A stretch of 64,000 nucleotides of DNA from Megaustenia siamemsis (lineage: Eukaryota; Mollusca; Gastropoda; Stylommatophora; Ariophantidae), in contig JAVIAB010000041.1 in the NCBI GenBank assembly GCA_032433765.1, positions 77,242,335 through 77,306,334 of the forward strand, written 5' to 3'. The notes beneath the pieces were generated by a model. It was not told where the DNA came from and did not search any database. It saw nothing but the letters and a program-made list of their open reading frames with translations. Of the stretch, positions 49,201 through 59,077 are shown piece by piece. Position numbers and translations under genes: made by a program. Numbering within the stretch: the stretch's first letter is position 1; each line of letters begins with the position of its first letter.

Positions 49201-49601
49201 TGTATTTATCAAATGTAGTAATTTCATCTTGACGAAAATGTTTAGCACATACAACACTTCTATCAGTTGGAACCCAATCTTTGCGAGGAATATTTTTCAT
49301 CCACTTTTGTCTAAGTAACAGTGTCTGCCTGAGGAAACCTGAACACAGTGACATATCCTTCTTCTTGTCTATAGTTAGATCTACATCCAGGAACACAACA
49401 CTTGTCAGGCATATTTTCAAAAACAAGTATGAACTTGTGTTATTAATAATAAAACACAAACTGTTATTAGCTAATTAATCATGAATTAATTTAGTAAACT
49501 TAATAAAAATCCACGACATGTGTCAGACATCTTGAGTTCGTTGAGCCGAACGATTAGAGTGATGTCCCTTAGTCCTATGGCTATATATAGAGTAGGCTGT
49601 G
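46287..49601 (-). mobile_element. P-element-superfamily DNA transposon, near-intact
   Basis: 3315 bp with ~24-bp terminal inverted repeats opening CACAGCCTACTCTATATATA, flanked by ATTAAAG duplicated at 46280-46286 and 49602-49608. Collapsing one copy restores the GDFN motif of the host LINE endonuclease. P elements usually make 8-bp duplications; 7 bp match here. The transposase fills most of the element. Confidence 0.93.
46562..49412 (-). pseudogene. THAP9-like P-element transposase, one frameshift
   Basis: DNA-binding and cutting enzyme of P-type transposons. The real start is probably ATG at 49412 (MPDKCCVPGC, the first cysteine pair of the THAP finger, then VFRFPQ). A one-base excess near 49313 shifts it into the long open frame that ends at 46562, where RQKWMKNIPRKDW and VVCAKHF complete the C2CH finger. 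Numbered on that 965-codon frame, RNase-H-like catalytic candidates are D376 (QMDEI), D458 (LSDNN) and E707 (DNLEARFG), with the HDSVHLLK block at about 494 and the conserved C-terminal YISGYVAHK at about 804. A basic tail (RKRK) ends it. An intron or sequencing error near 49313 is an alternative to true frameshift. Confidence 0.9.
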
Positions 49602-50295
49602 ATTAAAGTCTCCGCAGAAAATGACGTTCTCTGCCTCGAAGTCGAAGAGATTCTGCCATTGGTGTTTGTCCACCTTCCCATTACATCTATACACATTTAC
49701 AACCACGAACTGAACTGGGGTCTGCACCCTAACCACATGTACCTGCAATTCTGCCCCTCGCAGACATATCAACCTCAGCTGCCGCCATGTTGTTGAGCAC
49801 AAGGATGCCTGACCAAGGTGTCGTCTATTGTAGAAACAATGAAATCCATGAAAAAATGCTTATTATCTATGAAGAAGGAAATAATCATCAGTATACGCCA
49901 TGAAATATAATAGTAGTGCACTTGTCACTTCAATCTGTATAGTTTTATTGAAAATTGACTTGATTCAGTTGGCATGATAGTGGTTGGGATAAAGAACATA
50001 ATTGTATGTGTGGTTTCTGAATTTAGTCAATGGAAGGATAATATAATGGGCTACTTGTCACCGACTAGATAAGTAAGTGACAGGCTGAGTTTTTAGTCGC
50101 TTCGTGTTCAGGACTGACTAAACTTTAGGAAAAGAGATAACAACAAATGGTGTTAATCAGTGAAAGAAACAGTTGACAATTTAGATTCCTTTAGTCCACA
50201 GATCATCTTTATAACACTCCAGCCATCTCCATAATGATGAGATCACCTCCTCCAGCCAGCATCTACTGACCATACCAGTGCTTGCCTCTGCCGAT

Positions 50296-50656
50296 ACAAG
50301 CTAGATAATACAATGACAATGATTTCATCTCAGATACAAGCTAGATAATACAATGAGAATGATTTCATCTCAGATACAAGCTAGATAATACAATGACAAT
50401 GATTTCATCTCAGATACAAGCTAGGTAATACACTGACAATGATTTCATCTCAGATACAAGTTAGATAATACAATGACAATGATTTCATCTCAGATACAAG
50501 CTAGATAATACAATGACAATGATTTCATCTCAGATACAAGCTAGATAATACAATGACAATGATTTCATCTCAGATACAAGCTAGATAATACAATGACAAT
50601 GATTTCATCTCAGATACAAGCTAGATAATACAATGACAATGATTTCATCTCAGATA
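50296..50656. repeat. 40-bp tandem repeat, 9 copies
   Basis: Units with GATACAAGCTAGATAATACA and ATGACAATGATTTCATCTCA, only a few substitutions. Confidence 0.97.
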
Positions 50657-51444
50657 CACGAAACTCAGTAGCATCCGTGGAGACCTTAACAATAGAAGAT
50701 GGAGGGATATATTTTCGGATAGATTTTTATCTCTTAACGTTTGCCAGTACAACCATAATTGACTTATCTTTTTCCACTTTTAACTTCCAAATATTCTCAA
50801 TCTCTACTAAGCACACATAGAGCTCTGTTTCTAACTTCACAAAGCATAAAGAGGACACTCTGTTTCTCGTCGCTATCCTAAATATTTTCAATATCCACAA
50901 AGCACACGTAGGACTCTCTGTTTCTCGCTGCTATTCACATGTTTTCGAACTTTACAGACCACAAACATGATTCTGTGTTTCTCGTCGCTATCCTAAATAT
51001 TTTCAATATCTACAAAGCACACGTAGGATTCTGTTTCTCGCTGCTATTCATATGTTTTCGAACTTTACAGACCACAAACATGATTCTGTGTTTCTCGTCG
51101 CTATCATAAATATTTTCAATGTCTACAAAGCACACATAGGGCTCCCTGTTTCTCGCCGCTACCCTAAATGTTTTCTATGTTCAAAAAGCACAAACAGGGC
51201 TCTCTGTTTCTCGCCATTATACCAAGAGTATAATGCCGGAACTCATTACCATGAATTCGTGGGGTCCGATAAAGCCACAAATAAATAGCGGATTTGAAAA
51301 GACAAATCTACACAGCCTGTTACTGGATTAAACCCCGACTGTATTTGTCAAGAGCCCAAAGTCTTAATTGTAGATCTCACCACTACATTTCCCCCCCCCC
51401 CCAATGAATGAAATTGTAAGAGGAGACAGGTAGGAAGAATATAA

Positions 51445-52752
51445 AATAAAAAAAAAGGTATGTAAGAAGCTTTACGTGACAAGTGGACGACACAGACTAA
51501 ACAACGTTTCGGCTCAATAGGCCTTCATCAGGAACAAACAATAAAAAAAAACACACACACAAATTAATAACGAAACAACCAAAACAAAAACAATCGAAAT
51601 GTGTTAAAGAAAACAACAACAATTAGTAAAACTATCCTGTCAAATCCAAAATAAAATCGTAACCAAGTGCGGCTGTCGTGAACGTCGAAAATCGTGCCAA
51701 AAAGTGCGTAAATGTAAACAGAACCAGAGGAGTAAACACAGGGGTCAGTGTGCAAACACAAAGGAAAGAGAATCGAATAGTAGTCTGACAGGTGTAAAAA
51801 GACGCTAAGAGTGAGATGTCTGAGAGTGGGGTACAGTAAAAATAAATGAGGGGTAAGAAGCGCAGAAAAAAATTATAGAGGAGAAAACCGAAGTGTCTCA
51901 TAAGGGACTAGAGGAGATGAACTATAAAAAGTATGGCATAGTAAGTAGACCAAAGAACCCAAATATGTGTAGTAGAGAAGGCTATGCAAAAGGGAAGGAG
52001 CAAGCAAAAAGAAATTATGCGTATGAGTGTGATACATTCATACCTCTCGGGGTCAGCGAACCATACTGGACTATAAGGCGATTATTAACCCGAGAGGTAT
52101 GAATGTATCACACTCATACGCATAATTTCTTTTTGCTTGCTCCTTCCCTTTTGCATAGCCTTCTCTACTACACATATTTGGGTTCTTTGGTCTACTTACT
52201 ATGCCATGCTTTTTATAGTTCTTCTCCTCTAGTCCCTTATGAGACACTTCGGTTTTCTCCTCTATAATTTTTTTCTGTGCTTCTTACCCCTCATTTATTT
52301 TTACTGTACCCCACTCTCAGACATCTCACTCTTAGCGTCTTTTTACACCTGTCAGTCTACTATTCGATTCTTTCTCCTTTGTGTTTGCACACTGACCCCT
52401 GTGTTTACTCCTCTGGTTCTGTTTACATTTACGCACTTTTTGGCACGATTTTCGACGTTCACGACAGCCGCACTTGGTTACGATTTTATTTTGGATTTGA
52501 CAGGATAGTTTTACTAATTGTTGTTGTTTTCTTTAACACATTTCGATTGTTTTTGTTTTGGTTGTTTCGTTATTAATTTGTGTGTGTGTGTTTTTATTGT
52601 TTGTTCCTGATGAAGGCCTATTGAGCCGAAACGTTGTTTAGTCTGTGTCGTCCACTTGTCACGTAAAGCTTCTTACATACCTTTTTTTTATTTTTTAATT
52701 TTTCCTCATATTCAGCTTTACTGCAGCTTCGCATTTTTATGCCTTAACCCTT
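51445..52752. mobile_element. palindromic Penelope-like insertion
   Basis: 1308 bp inserted with a 14-bp target duplication TAGGAAGAATATAA (51431-51444, 52753-52766); the paralogue near 54713 lacks it. Two arms of about 600 bp are almost perfect inverse copies around a 41-bp centre (about 52049-52089). The arms match the 3' region of the Penelope-like copy ending at 57180, including GTCCACTT and the AAGCTT end block, so this is an inverted pair of Penelope-like terminal sequences without RT. Mirror ORFs of 89 codons in both arms are by-products of the palindrome. Confidence 0.8.
52600..52650 (+). ncRNA. hammerhead-ribozyme-like core (with mirror copy at 51490-51540, minus)
   Basis: CTGATGA at 52607-52613, a short GGC/GCC helix, then GAAAC at 52628-52632: the invariant core of hammerhead ribozymes in the order expected. 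Family knowledge: Penelope-like elements carry such ribozymes in their terminal repeats. I cannot find a convincing stem I partner upstream, so self-cleavage is uncertain. Confidence 0.5.
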
Positions 52753-53172
52753 TAGGAAGAATATAAACTTTTGAAGTTGGGACTTAAAAACAGAGTAAGG
52801 CAGATATTTATTATTTTCAAAAGGGACGACTTGTTAAACAACACAATGATAATACCTGTTTGTATTCAGATTGTCAGTATGGAATGTGGTGTACGACCTT
52901 TGATATGAGAAATGAAGAGTCCCGACGCAATCCACATTTTAAAAAAATGGTACCATGGTAAAATGGTGAAGCCATTCCGTTGGATTATTCGTTTCTTTTA
53001 AGAACAGTAGAACAAAAACATGCCAAGGTTGATGCGTATGAACGATATAGTTAAAGTGTTTAAGCTAATATTTCTGACAATGTCCTAATATTTAGCCACT
53101 CAAGTTGTGAGAACAATGGGAAGTACAAAGTCGGTTAATGTCACCTAGTCTTGCTGACTAATTGGAGGTTGT

Positions 53173-53468
53173 GTGAAGTCTTGTTTACTGTGAAATGTTA
53201 TTGACAAGGTACATCTTCTCAGCAATGATTCTAGACCGTATTGTATGTGAAGTCTTGTTTACTGTGAAATGTTATTGACAAGATATATCTTCTCAGCAAT
53301 GATTCTAGACCGTATTGTATGTGAAGTCTTGTTTACTGTGAAATGTTATTGACAAGATATATCTTCTCAGCAATGATTCTAGACCGTATTGAATGTGAAG
53401 TCTTGTTTACTGTGAAATGTTATTGACAAGATATATCTTCTCAGCAATGATTCTAGACCGGTATTGAA
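53173..53468. repeat. 74-bp tandem repeat, 4 copies
   Basis: Units with GTGAAGTCTTGTTTACTGTG and ATTGACAAGATATATCTTCT. The paralogous Y2 segment has one unit (55112-55190). Confidence 0.95.
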
Positions 53469-53630
53469 TGTGAAGGATCAAGGTAAAGAAATGCACATAA
53501 ATGGATCAAAGAGCGAAGCTGACTTACCTCCCTTATATTTATGACAGCTTCAGCCTCACCGATTTAAGTAAAAACTTATTAAAGTGGCAAATTTTACAAA
53601 AGTGGTGTCTATTATTATCTGTGTTTTAAG

Positions 53631-53765
53631 GGTGTCGGAGAGGATGGCATGGCTCAGAATGTAATATCCGGTGTCGCTGTACGGACGACGGTTGTGATGA
53701 CAGAGGTTACTGTATTGAAGGGGCTACTTGTCAAATAGGATGGTCTGGACCAGGTTGTCAACATT
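53631..53765 (+). CDS. EGF-like exon, 45 codons (copy 2)
   Basis: Acceptor GTTTTAAG ends at 53630, donor GTAAGT starts at 53766, phase 1 at both ends, no stop. Encodes RRGWHGSEC, CRC, DDGCDDRGYC, EGATC and GWSGPGCQH, so all eight cysteines remain. The polypyrimidine tract is weaker than in copies 1 and 3 (an A interrupts the TTTT). It lies in a small X fragment of about 280 bp, so the other exons of a gene are not duplicated with it; it may be an orphan exon. Confidence 0.72.
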
Positions 53766-53848
53766 GTAAGTTCCAAGAATGTGTTGCCAACTAAAATTGT
53801 CTCTTCCAATTACATACAAATCTATAAGAATGTCCAATTATGTTAACT

Positions 53849-54326
53849 CTGTTTGATGTGTGACGACTACCTGTGTGTTTATATGTTCGGTTGTTGTCAA
53901 GAACAATGTCCTAACATCATTAAGCGCTATACATATTTTGTTCTCAATATGACGATCATCATTTTCGGGAGGACGTGAACTTCCATGGTATATGGTGGAT
54001 AGGCGGCAGGAACCATTGAAGGCTATGTCTGAAGCGTGTTCATTGTTGCAGTTTCCTCATATTCCAAGTCCGGCTTGTTGCAGGAGCTGCTGAGTTAAGT
54101 GCTCTGTGCACACTGTGAGCTGTGTGATCCATCCATTTTGATCATGTTTCGATGTCCCAATTGTTTACGATGAAGTATGATATCGTATGACAGGGAACAG
54201 TTGACTGTGTTCACTTTCTGCGTGGTTTCGCCTTATATCTTTTGGCGTGTGCTGATACTGCTACGATGGGGACTACAGTTACCTTTCTTTGTTTGGGAGA
54301 TGAGTTAGTAATTCGGATGATTCCAA
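53849..54326. repeat. dispersed repeat R, copy 3
   Basis: About 95 percent identical to 41528-42003 and joined directly to X2 intron sequence; it stops at GGATGATTCC exactly before the telomeric array. Confidence 0.85.
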
Positions 54327-54371
54327 TTAACCCTAACCCTAACCCTAACCCTAACCCTAACCCCAAACCTT
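54327..54371. repeat. interstitial telomeric array (CCCTAA)n
   Basis: Five perfect CCCTAA hexamers then degenerate CCCCAAACC. It sits at the junction between repeat R and duplication Y2. Confidence 0.95.
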
Positions 54372-55200
54372 AACTTTTGCCCGACAACCATAATTGACTT
54401 ATCTTTTTCCACGTCCAACTGCCAAATTTTTTCAATCTTCACAATGCACACATAGTATCTATGTTTCTCGCTGCAATGTTTTCGATCTTCACAAAGTACA
54501 AACAGGACTCATTACCATGAATTCGTGGTGGATAAAGCCACAAATAAACAGCGGATTTGAAAAGACAAACCTCCACAGCCTGTTTCTGGATTAAACCCCG
54601 ACTGTTCTTGTACAGAGCCCAAAGTCTTATTTGTAGATCCCACCAAAATCCTCCCCCCCCCCCACACACACACTCATGACTGACATTGTAAGAGGAGGTA
54701 GGTAGGAAGAAGATAGACTTTTAAAGTTGGGACTTGAAACAGTGTAAGGCAGATATTTATTATTTTTGAAAGTGAAGACTTGTTAAACAACAAAATGATA
54801 ATACCTGTTTGTGTTCAGATTGTCAGTATGGAATGTGGTGTACGACCTTTGATCTGAGAATTGAAGTCACGACGCAATCCACATTAAAATATGTTACCAG
54901 TCATAGGTGAAGCCGTTCCGTTGGATTATTCGTTTCTTTTAAGATCAGTAGAACAGAAACATGATCAGGTTGAGATGTATGAACGATATAGCTAAAGTGT
55001 TTGAGCTAATATTTCTGACAATGTCCTAATATTTAGCCACTCAAGTTGTGAGAACAATGGGAAGTACAAAGTTGGTTAATGTCACCTGGTCTTGCTGACT
55101 AATTGGAAGTTATGTGAAGTCTTGTTTACTGTGAAATAATATTGACAAGGTATATCTTCTCAGCAATGATCTTAAACCAGTATTGAATGTGAAGGATCAA
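54366..55200. repeat. segmental duplication Y, copy 2
   Basis: Shares ACCATAATTGACTTATCTTT at the start and TATTGAATGTGAAGGATCAA at the end with copy 1 but lacks the Penelope-like insertion and the 74-bp expansion. A C-run at 54651-54662 is also present in copy 1 (51391-51402). Confidence 0.88.
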
Positions 55201-55229
55201 GGTAAAGAAATGCATCAAAATGCGAAGCT

Positions 55230-57185
55230 GTCATGAGCACCAAAATGAGTCCAAGCTATGCCTGCCTATTCATTGTTTGCCTTGAACACCAAATATACAA
55301 TTCGTATCAGGTTCCCTTTCCCATCAAATACCTCCGGTATATTTATTACTGCTTCAGCCTTACCGATCTACATGAAGACGACGTCTCTACATTTATTGAT
55401 TACCTCGGGAAATATCACAAAGTCACCAAGTACACATCATTTATCTCCACTTCCTCTGATACCTTTTTGGACCGTATTGTTTCTTCGTGCACGTCTGGAT
55501 TTCACACCTCGGTTTTTTATAAATCCACAGACGCTCATTGTTACCTTCTCTATACTTCTTCACATCCGCCTTTATGTCGTGATTCGATACTGTTTTCTCA
55601 GAATTGCGCCTTCGTCATGGCTGCCAAGATGACCAGGATTTGTTCCAACACGCCCACCTAATGGTAGGCGTTTTTTTCAACGCCGGCTTTATCCAGATTC
55701 AATCCTTCAATCTGCCTTCAAACCGGTCCTCCATATCTCTCGTCCCGAGGCACTCACTTCTTCCAACCGTTCCCATTCTGACTGGATTAAACTCACCCTT
55801 ACCTATCATCCTCCTTAGCTGCTGTGAGAATACTCAACCGTCACCGTTCCATTCCTCAGTCTGATCCCGCTACCATCTGCCTTTTCGTTATTCCCCTATA
55901 GTCGCCTTGAAACGCAGCAAGAATCTAAAGAATATTATTCTTATCTGCCGTCTCCCTCGCTCCGACCATAAACACTTTGGTACGGTCCCCTGTGGACGTA
56001 ACTGCATAACCTGTGCTTATGTGGTCAGCACCGACTCTGTCTTATTTCCAAACGGAAATACGCGATAAGTGATGATTTCACATGTGTCCCGCAATATAAT
56101 TTATGCAATCACATGTCAACGATTAAATAGCAGCGACGATAAGAGAGAACACGGTTTGGGATTTGCTGTCTTTCGACAACTATAAACTCGATGCCGTGCA
56201 GCAGTATAGCAACCTGGTGTCCATCAACAACAACAAACTATCTTTAGATACAGAAATTGATACCCGCATTGGTAAAGCTGTTACCACATTCGCTCGTTTT
56301 TATAGGTGTCTGGCAAAACAGCAACCCGACAACTAACTCTTGGTATCACCTGGAAAGATAAAGTGACATACGTGGAGGTCATGACTCGCGCATGCCTCCC
56401 GAACATCTACACGCTAGTCAAAAAACGTAGGTTACGCTGGCTTGGCCAAAATATTAATTCTACGGACAGCTAGCATATGGTAAAAGAACTATGGGACGCA
56501 AAAAACTTTGATTTGTGGACGTTTGTAAACGCGACATGAAGACTCTGAGCATAAAGATATCATCCGTATAACTGAATTGCACTCTGCCACTCTAACGACT
56601 GCAGTCAGTTTGCCTAGGAGAATTGTAATTATAGTACAATTAGATTCGCTGTCTCCACGAGGCATTACTGTATCACACTCTTATACATAGTTTCCCAGAG
56701 GCTGTCCCTTCTCTGTTGCATATTCTCTGTTGCTCATGTTTGAGCATATTAACATACACATGCTATGCTATTTATATCTACTAGTACACGCTGCATCACC
56801 TCGTTTGTCCCCTATATCTATTACCCCACTATACGACCCCTCTATTTTTCCTGCTCTCTAGTCTGTTCCGTGTGCTTTTTGTATGCACACAGACCACCTG
56901 TTTTTGAAACTTCTGTTCCTGCGTGGTGTGTGCTCTCATTTTTACTTCTTGTGCGCTCGCACACACCTTGTGCGCACTTCCGTTCTTTCCAAATCAGATC
57001 TTACAGGGAAGATTTTATTTTCATTTTCCTATTTCTCCATCTAGTGTTTTTATTTTTTTTTTATTAAAAAAATTTTTAATAAATCGTGTTGTGTATGTTT
57101 GTACCTGCTGTCTTTGCGCCGAAACTTCGTTCTGATTTTTTTGGGTCCACTTATTACATGAAGCTTTAACCATACTTTTTAGTTT
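55230..57185 (+). mobile_element. Penelope-like element, decayed
   Basis: RT C-terminal half on the + strand: YYCFSLTDLHEDD, FIDYLGKYH, SDTFLD, GFHTSVFYKSTDAHCYL, then RLRHGCQDDQDLFQHAHLM in another frame, and a cysteine-bearing tail FGTVPCGRNCITCAYVVSTD (55975-56035). A LINE piece interrupts at about 56170-56580. The 3' region resumes to 57185 with a degraded hammerhead-like block (CCGAAAC near 57118) and GTCCACTTATTACATGAAGC. Many frameshifts; inactive. Confidence 0.85.
56170..56580 (+). mobile_element. LINE C-terminal fragment (family H)
   Basis: Reads KLSLDTEIDTRIGKAVTTFA then, frameshifted, WKDKVTYVEVMTRACLPNIY and KKRRLRWLGQN. Same family as 62935-63790. Nested in the Penelope-like copy. 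Confidence 0.78.
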
Positions 57186-57593
57186 TATATTTTTTGTCTG
57201 CATATATTATTTTCATTTTTCCTATTGAACGTGAACCCTGCTATGATGATTCAACGATGCTGCTGGGGTTGTCTTAGTTAACATCGTTTAAAAACAACCG
57301 TTGGATATCCATATTGTAATAACAGTAATATACATACAGTAATGAATATGCGTGCAATAAATACATGGTTTATGTGTGTAGCCAATATGGTACAGTTAAC
57401 TCTACACAACCACTACTACTGTTTTACAGACATGTACTGTTACACTGCTATACACACATACACCTACGAAAAAAAATTGGAGCTGCGGAAACATTGTGAA
57501 TACTTGAATAATCTTGAAAAGAAGAGATGCACAAAAATATCACTAGCTCTTCTAGATTAAAAGCAATCCATCCTACATAAGGTTACCAGATAC
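57186..57593. other. no recognisable feature
   Basis: No gene or element recognised before the X3 duplication starts. Confidence 0.5.
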
Positions 57594-57969
57594 ATGTTTC
57601 TAGCAATTACCTCACTTTACAAATTATTGAAAATAAGAGCCATGAAAATTAATGTCTTCAGTTTCTGTGAAAGGTCCTGTTTTTTTTTATTTACATTTTA
57701 AAATCTGATACCCCGAACCATAGGCAACCAAGACTGACTTCAACTCTACAAAACAACCCTTTACATTCTCATCTCAAGCACACGTTCCACGTCTATTCTA
57801 TTTTTTTTTCGTCCATTTTACCTTACAAGTACACACACACACATACACACAAAATATGCATCAGTTGCAATGATCATATGTTCATAAAAAAAAATAACAC
57901 AAGAAACCAATAGAAACTTAAAGTGGCAAACTTTACAAAAGCGGTGTTTATTATTATCTGTGATTTTAG

Positions 57970-58104
57970 CGTGTCAGAATGGATGGTTTGGCTTAAGCTG
58001 TCAATTCAAGTGTCACTGCACGAACAACAGTTGTGATGACAATGGTGACTGTATTGATGGGGCTACTTGTCAGAGAGGATGGTATGGACCAGCTTGTCAA
58101 TATG
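57970..58104 (+). CDS. EGF-like exon, 45 codons (copy 3)
   Basis: Acceptor TGATTTTAG ends at 57969 and donor GTAAGT starts at 58105, phase 1 at both ends. Stop-free frame encodes QNGWFGLSC, CHC, NNSCDDNGDC, DGATC and GWYGPACQY with all eight cysteines. It is the most diverged of the three 45-codon copies in its first half (QNGWFG rather than RRGWHG) and has the best splice signals. Extracellular module of an unidentified receptor-like or secreted protein; its partner exons would lie outside what I can recognise. Confidence 0.8.
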
Positions 58105-58410
58105 GTAAGTTCCAAGAATGTGTTACCAACTAAAATTGTCTCTTCCAAGTACATACATATCTCTAAGAATGTCCAATTATGTTAACTCTACATGCTTACA
58201 TAAAGATGTGTTAGCTTTTGATCTTAGAAACAGCAATATTTTATAGAGAGAACAGAGGACCAGATACGTTTTGTTGTCGACGTGTTGGAAGCGTTTTCTC
58301 ATTTCTGCCAGTCGTTTCATCGTTGTAATAAAGATATCAATGTTGGCACGCTTTTAAGAAATGAAAAAAAAACTTTCATAACAAACGATAAAATTATTTT
58401 AATATCGGTA

Positions 58411-58705
58411 GCGATCAAATTGTAAAACAACCTAAATAAAAAGAGAACTACTAAATACAATTAAGACAAGACAAATGCATTTTTCGGGCACGTTAAAAAA
58501 CACAACAGTCTACTACTAAATGTAATATTGGAGGGAAGATACAAGGTAAAAGAGACAGAGAGAGACCAAAACTAACATGGACGAGTAACATAAAAAGATG
58601 GACAAGTCAGTCTATGACAACATGCACCATCAAAGCAAGAAACAGAGTAGAATGGCGATCCATGGTAACCAACCTTCGTTGCGGAGACGGTACTCGATGA
58701 TGATG
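58411..58705 (+). mobile_element. 5'-truncated LINE family A with 10-bp target duplication
   Basis: AATATCGGTA is duplicated at 58401-58410 and 58706-58715. The body ends with the GGTACTCGATGATGATG terminus, fixing the true 3' end of LINE family A. Paralogue X1 near 40250 lacks the insert. Confidence 0.92.
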
Positions 58706-59077
58706 AATATCGGTAAAGCATAAACCATAACCTGTAATGCTGCATCACATGTCATCAGGTCGCAAATAATATAGTAAGGTCAAACTGATCAGTACACCGG
58801 TCCAAAGTTAACAAAGCTATATAGCAGCTAGCCTCAAGCGTGCCTCAATCCGTGAGGCGCGCCAGGATTAACCGATAACCATAGACCAGATAGTCGCGTT
58901 TGTTACTTAGGGAGGTGGAGGGGGACTAATGAGTAATAATTATGTAATTAACAAATAAATGAAAGAGAATATAAACAAAAATGGGACATTGTCATCTAAC
59001 ATAGATCGGTAGTAAACTAAGGGGGAGATAATGCGATAATAATTGTCTTTATGTTTTGAATGTAGAGTCTCCACTTA

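Larger units (their letters stand above)
45290..50012 (-). mobile_element. Jockey-like LINE, split by a P element
   Basis: Minus-strand element. 50012-49609 holds the 5' end and endonuclease start (GFHCFYN-type start, TTWRQLRLICLRGAE, ENVIFCGDFN). After the P element, 46279-45890 continues the endonuclease (LVDLVCLNDGRATRM, LALVSSTFAPVSRWSALGF, FHYEKTDQDFISKI), then 45796-45290 the linker and the start of the RT (APGPDGVRYDDIGDLADD). The RT catalytic part is missing, so the copy was truncated. Other pieces of this family: 22190, 42500 and possibly 27915. Confidence 0.88.
50740..53510. repeat. segmental duplication Y, copy 1
   Basis: Homologous to 54366-55200. It differs by a Penelope-like insertion (51445-52752), by a degenerate internal repeat (50860-51225, units with TTTCTCG and CTATCCTAAATATTTTC), and by expansion of a 74-bp unit (53173-53468). 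Confidence 0.88.
57594..59077. repeat. segmental duplication X, copy 3
   Basis: Colinear with 39467-40530 and then 42088 onward, with a LINE insertion at 58411-58705. It retains one unexpanded 60-bp-unit remnant at 58981-59010. Confidence 0.88.

Noticed and set aside
49413..49459. ATG at 49459 as start of the P transposase
   Set aside because: That upstream reading lacks the first THAP cysteine pair; the other frame from 49412 gives it, so the long ORF's own N-terminus is a frameshift artefact.
51632..52508. Twin 89-codon ORFs on opposite strands
   Set aside because: They are mirror by-products of the Penelope-like palindrome; matching region near 56765-57067 is also noncoding terminal sequence.
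54327..54371. True chromosome end
   Set aside because: Only about 45 bp, with unique and duplicated DNA on both sides.
55604..55864. Separate 86-codon gene
   Set aside because: It is the frameshifted continuation of the Penelope-like RT (RLRHGCQDDQDLFQHAHLM).
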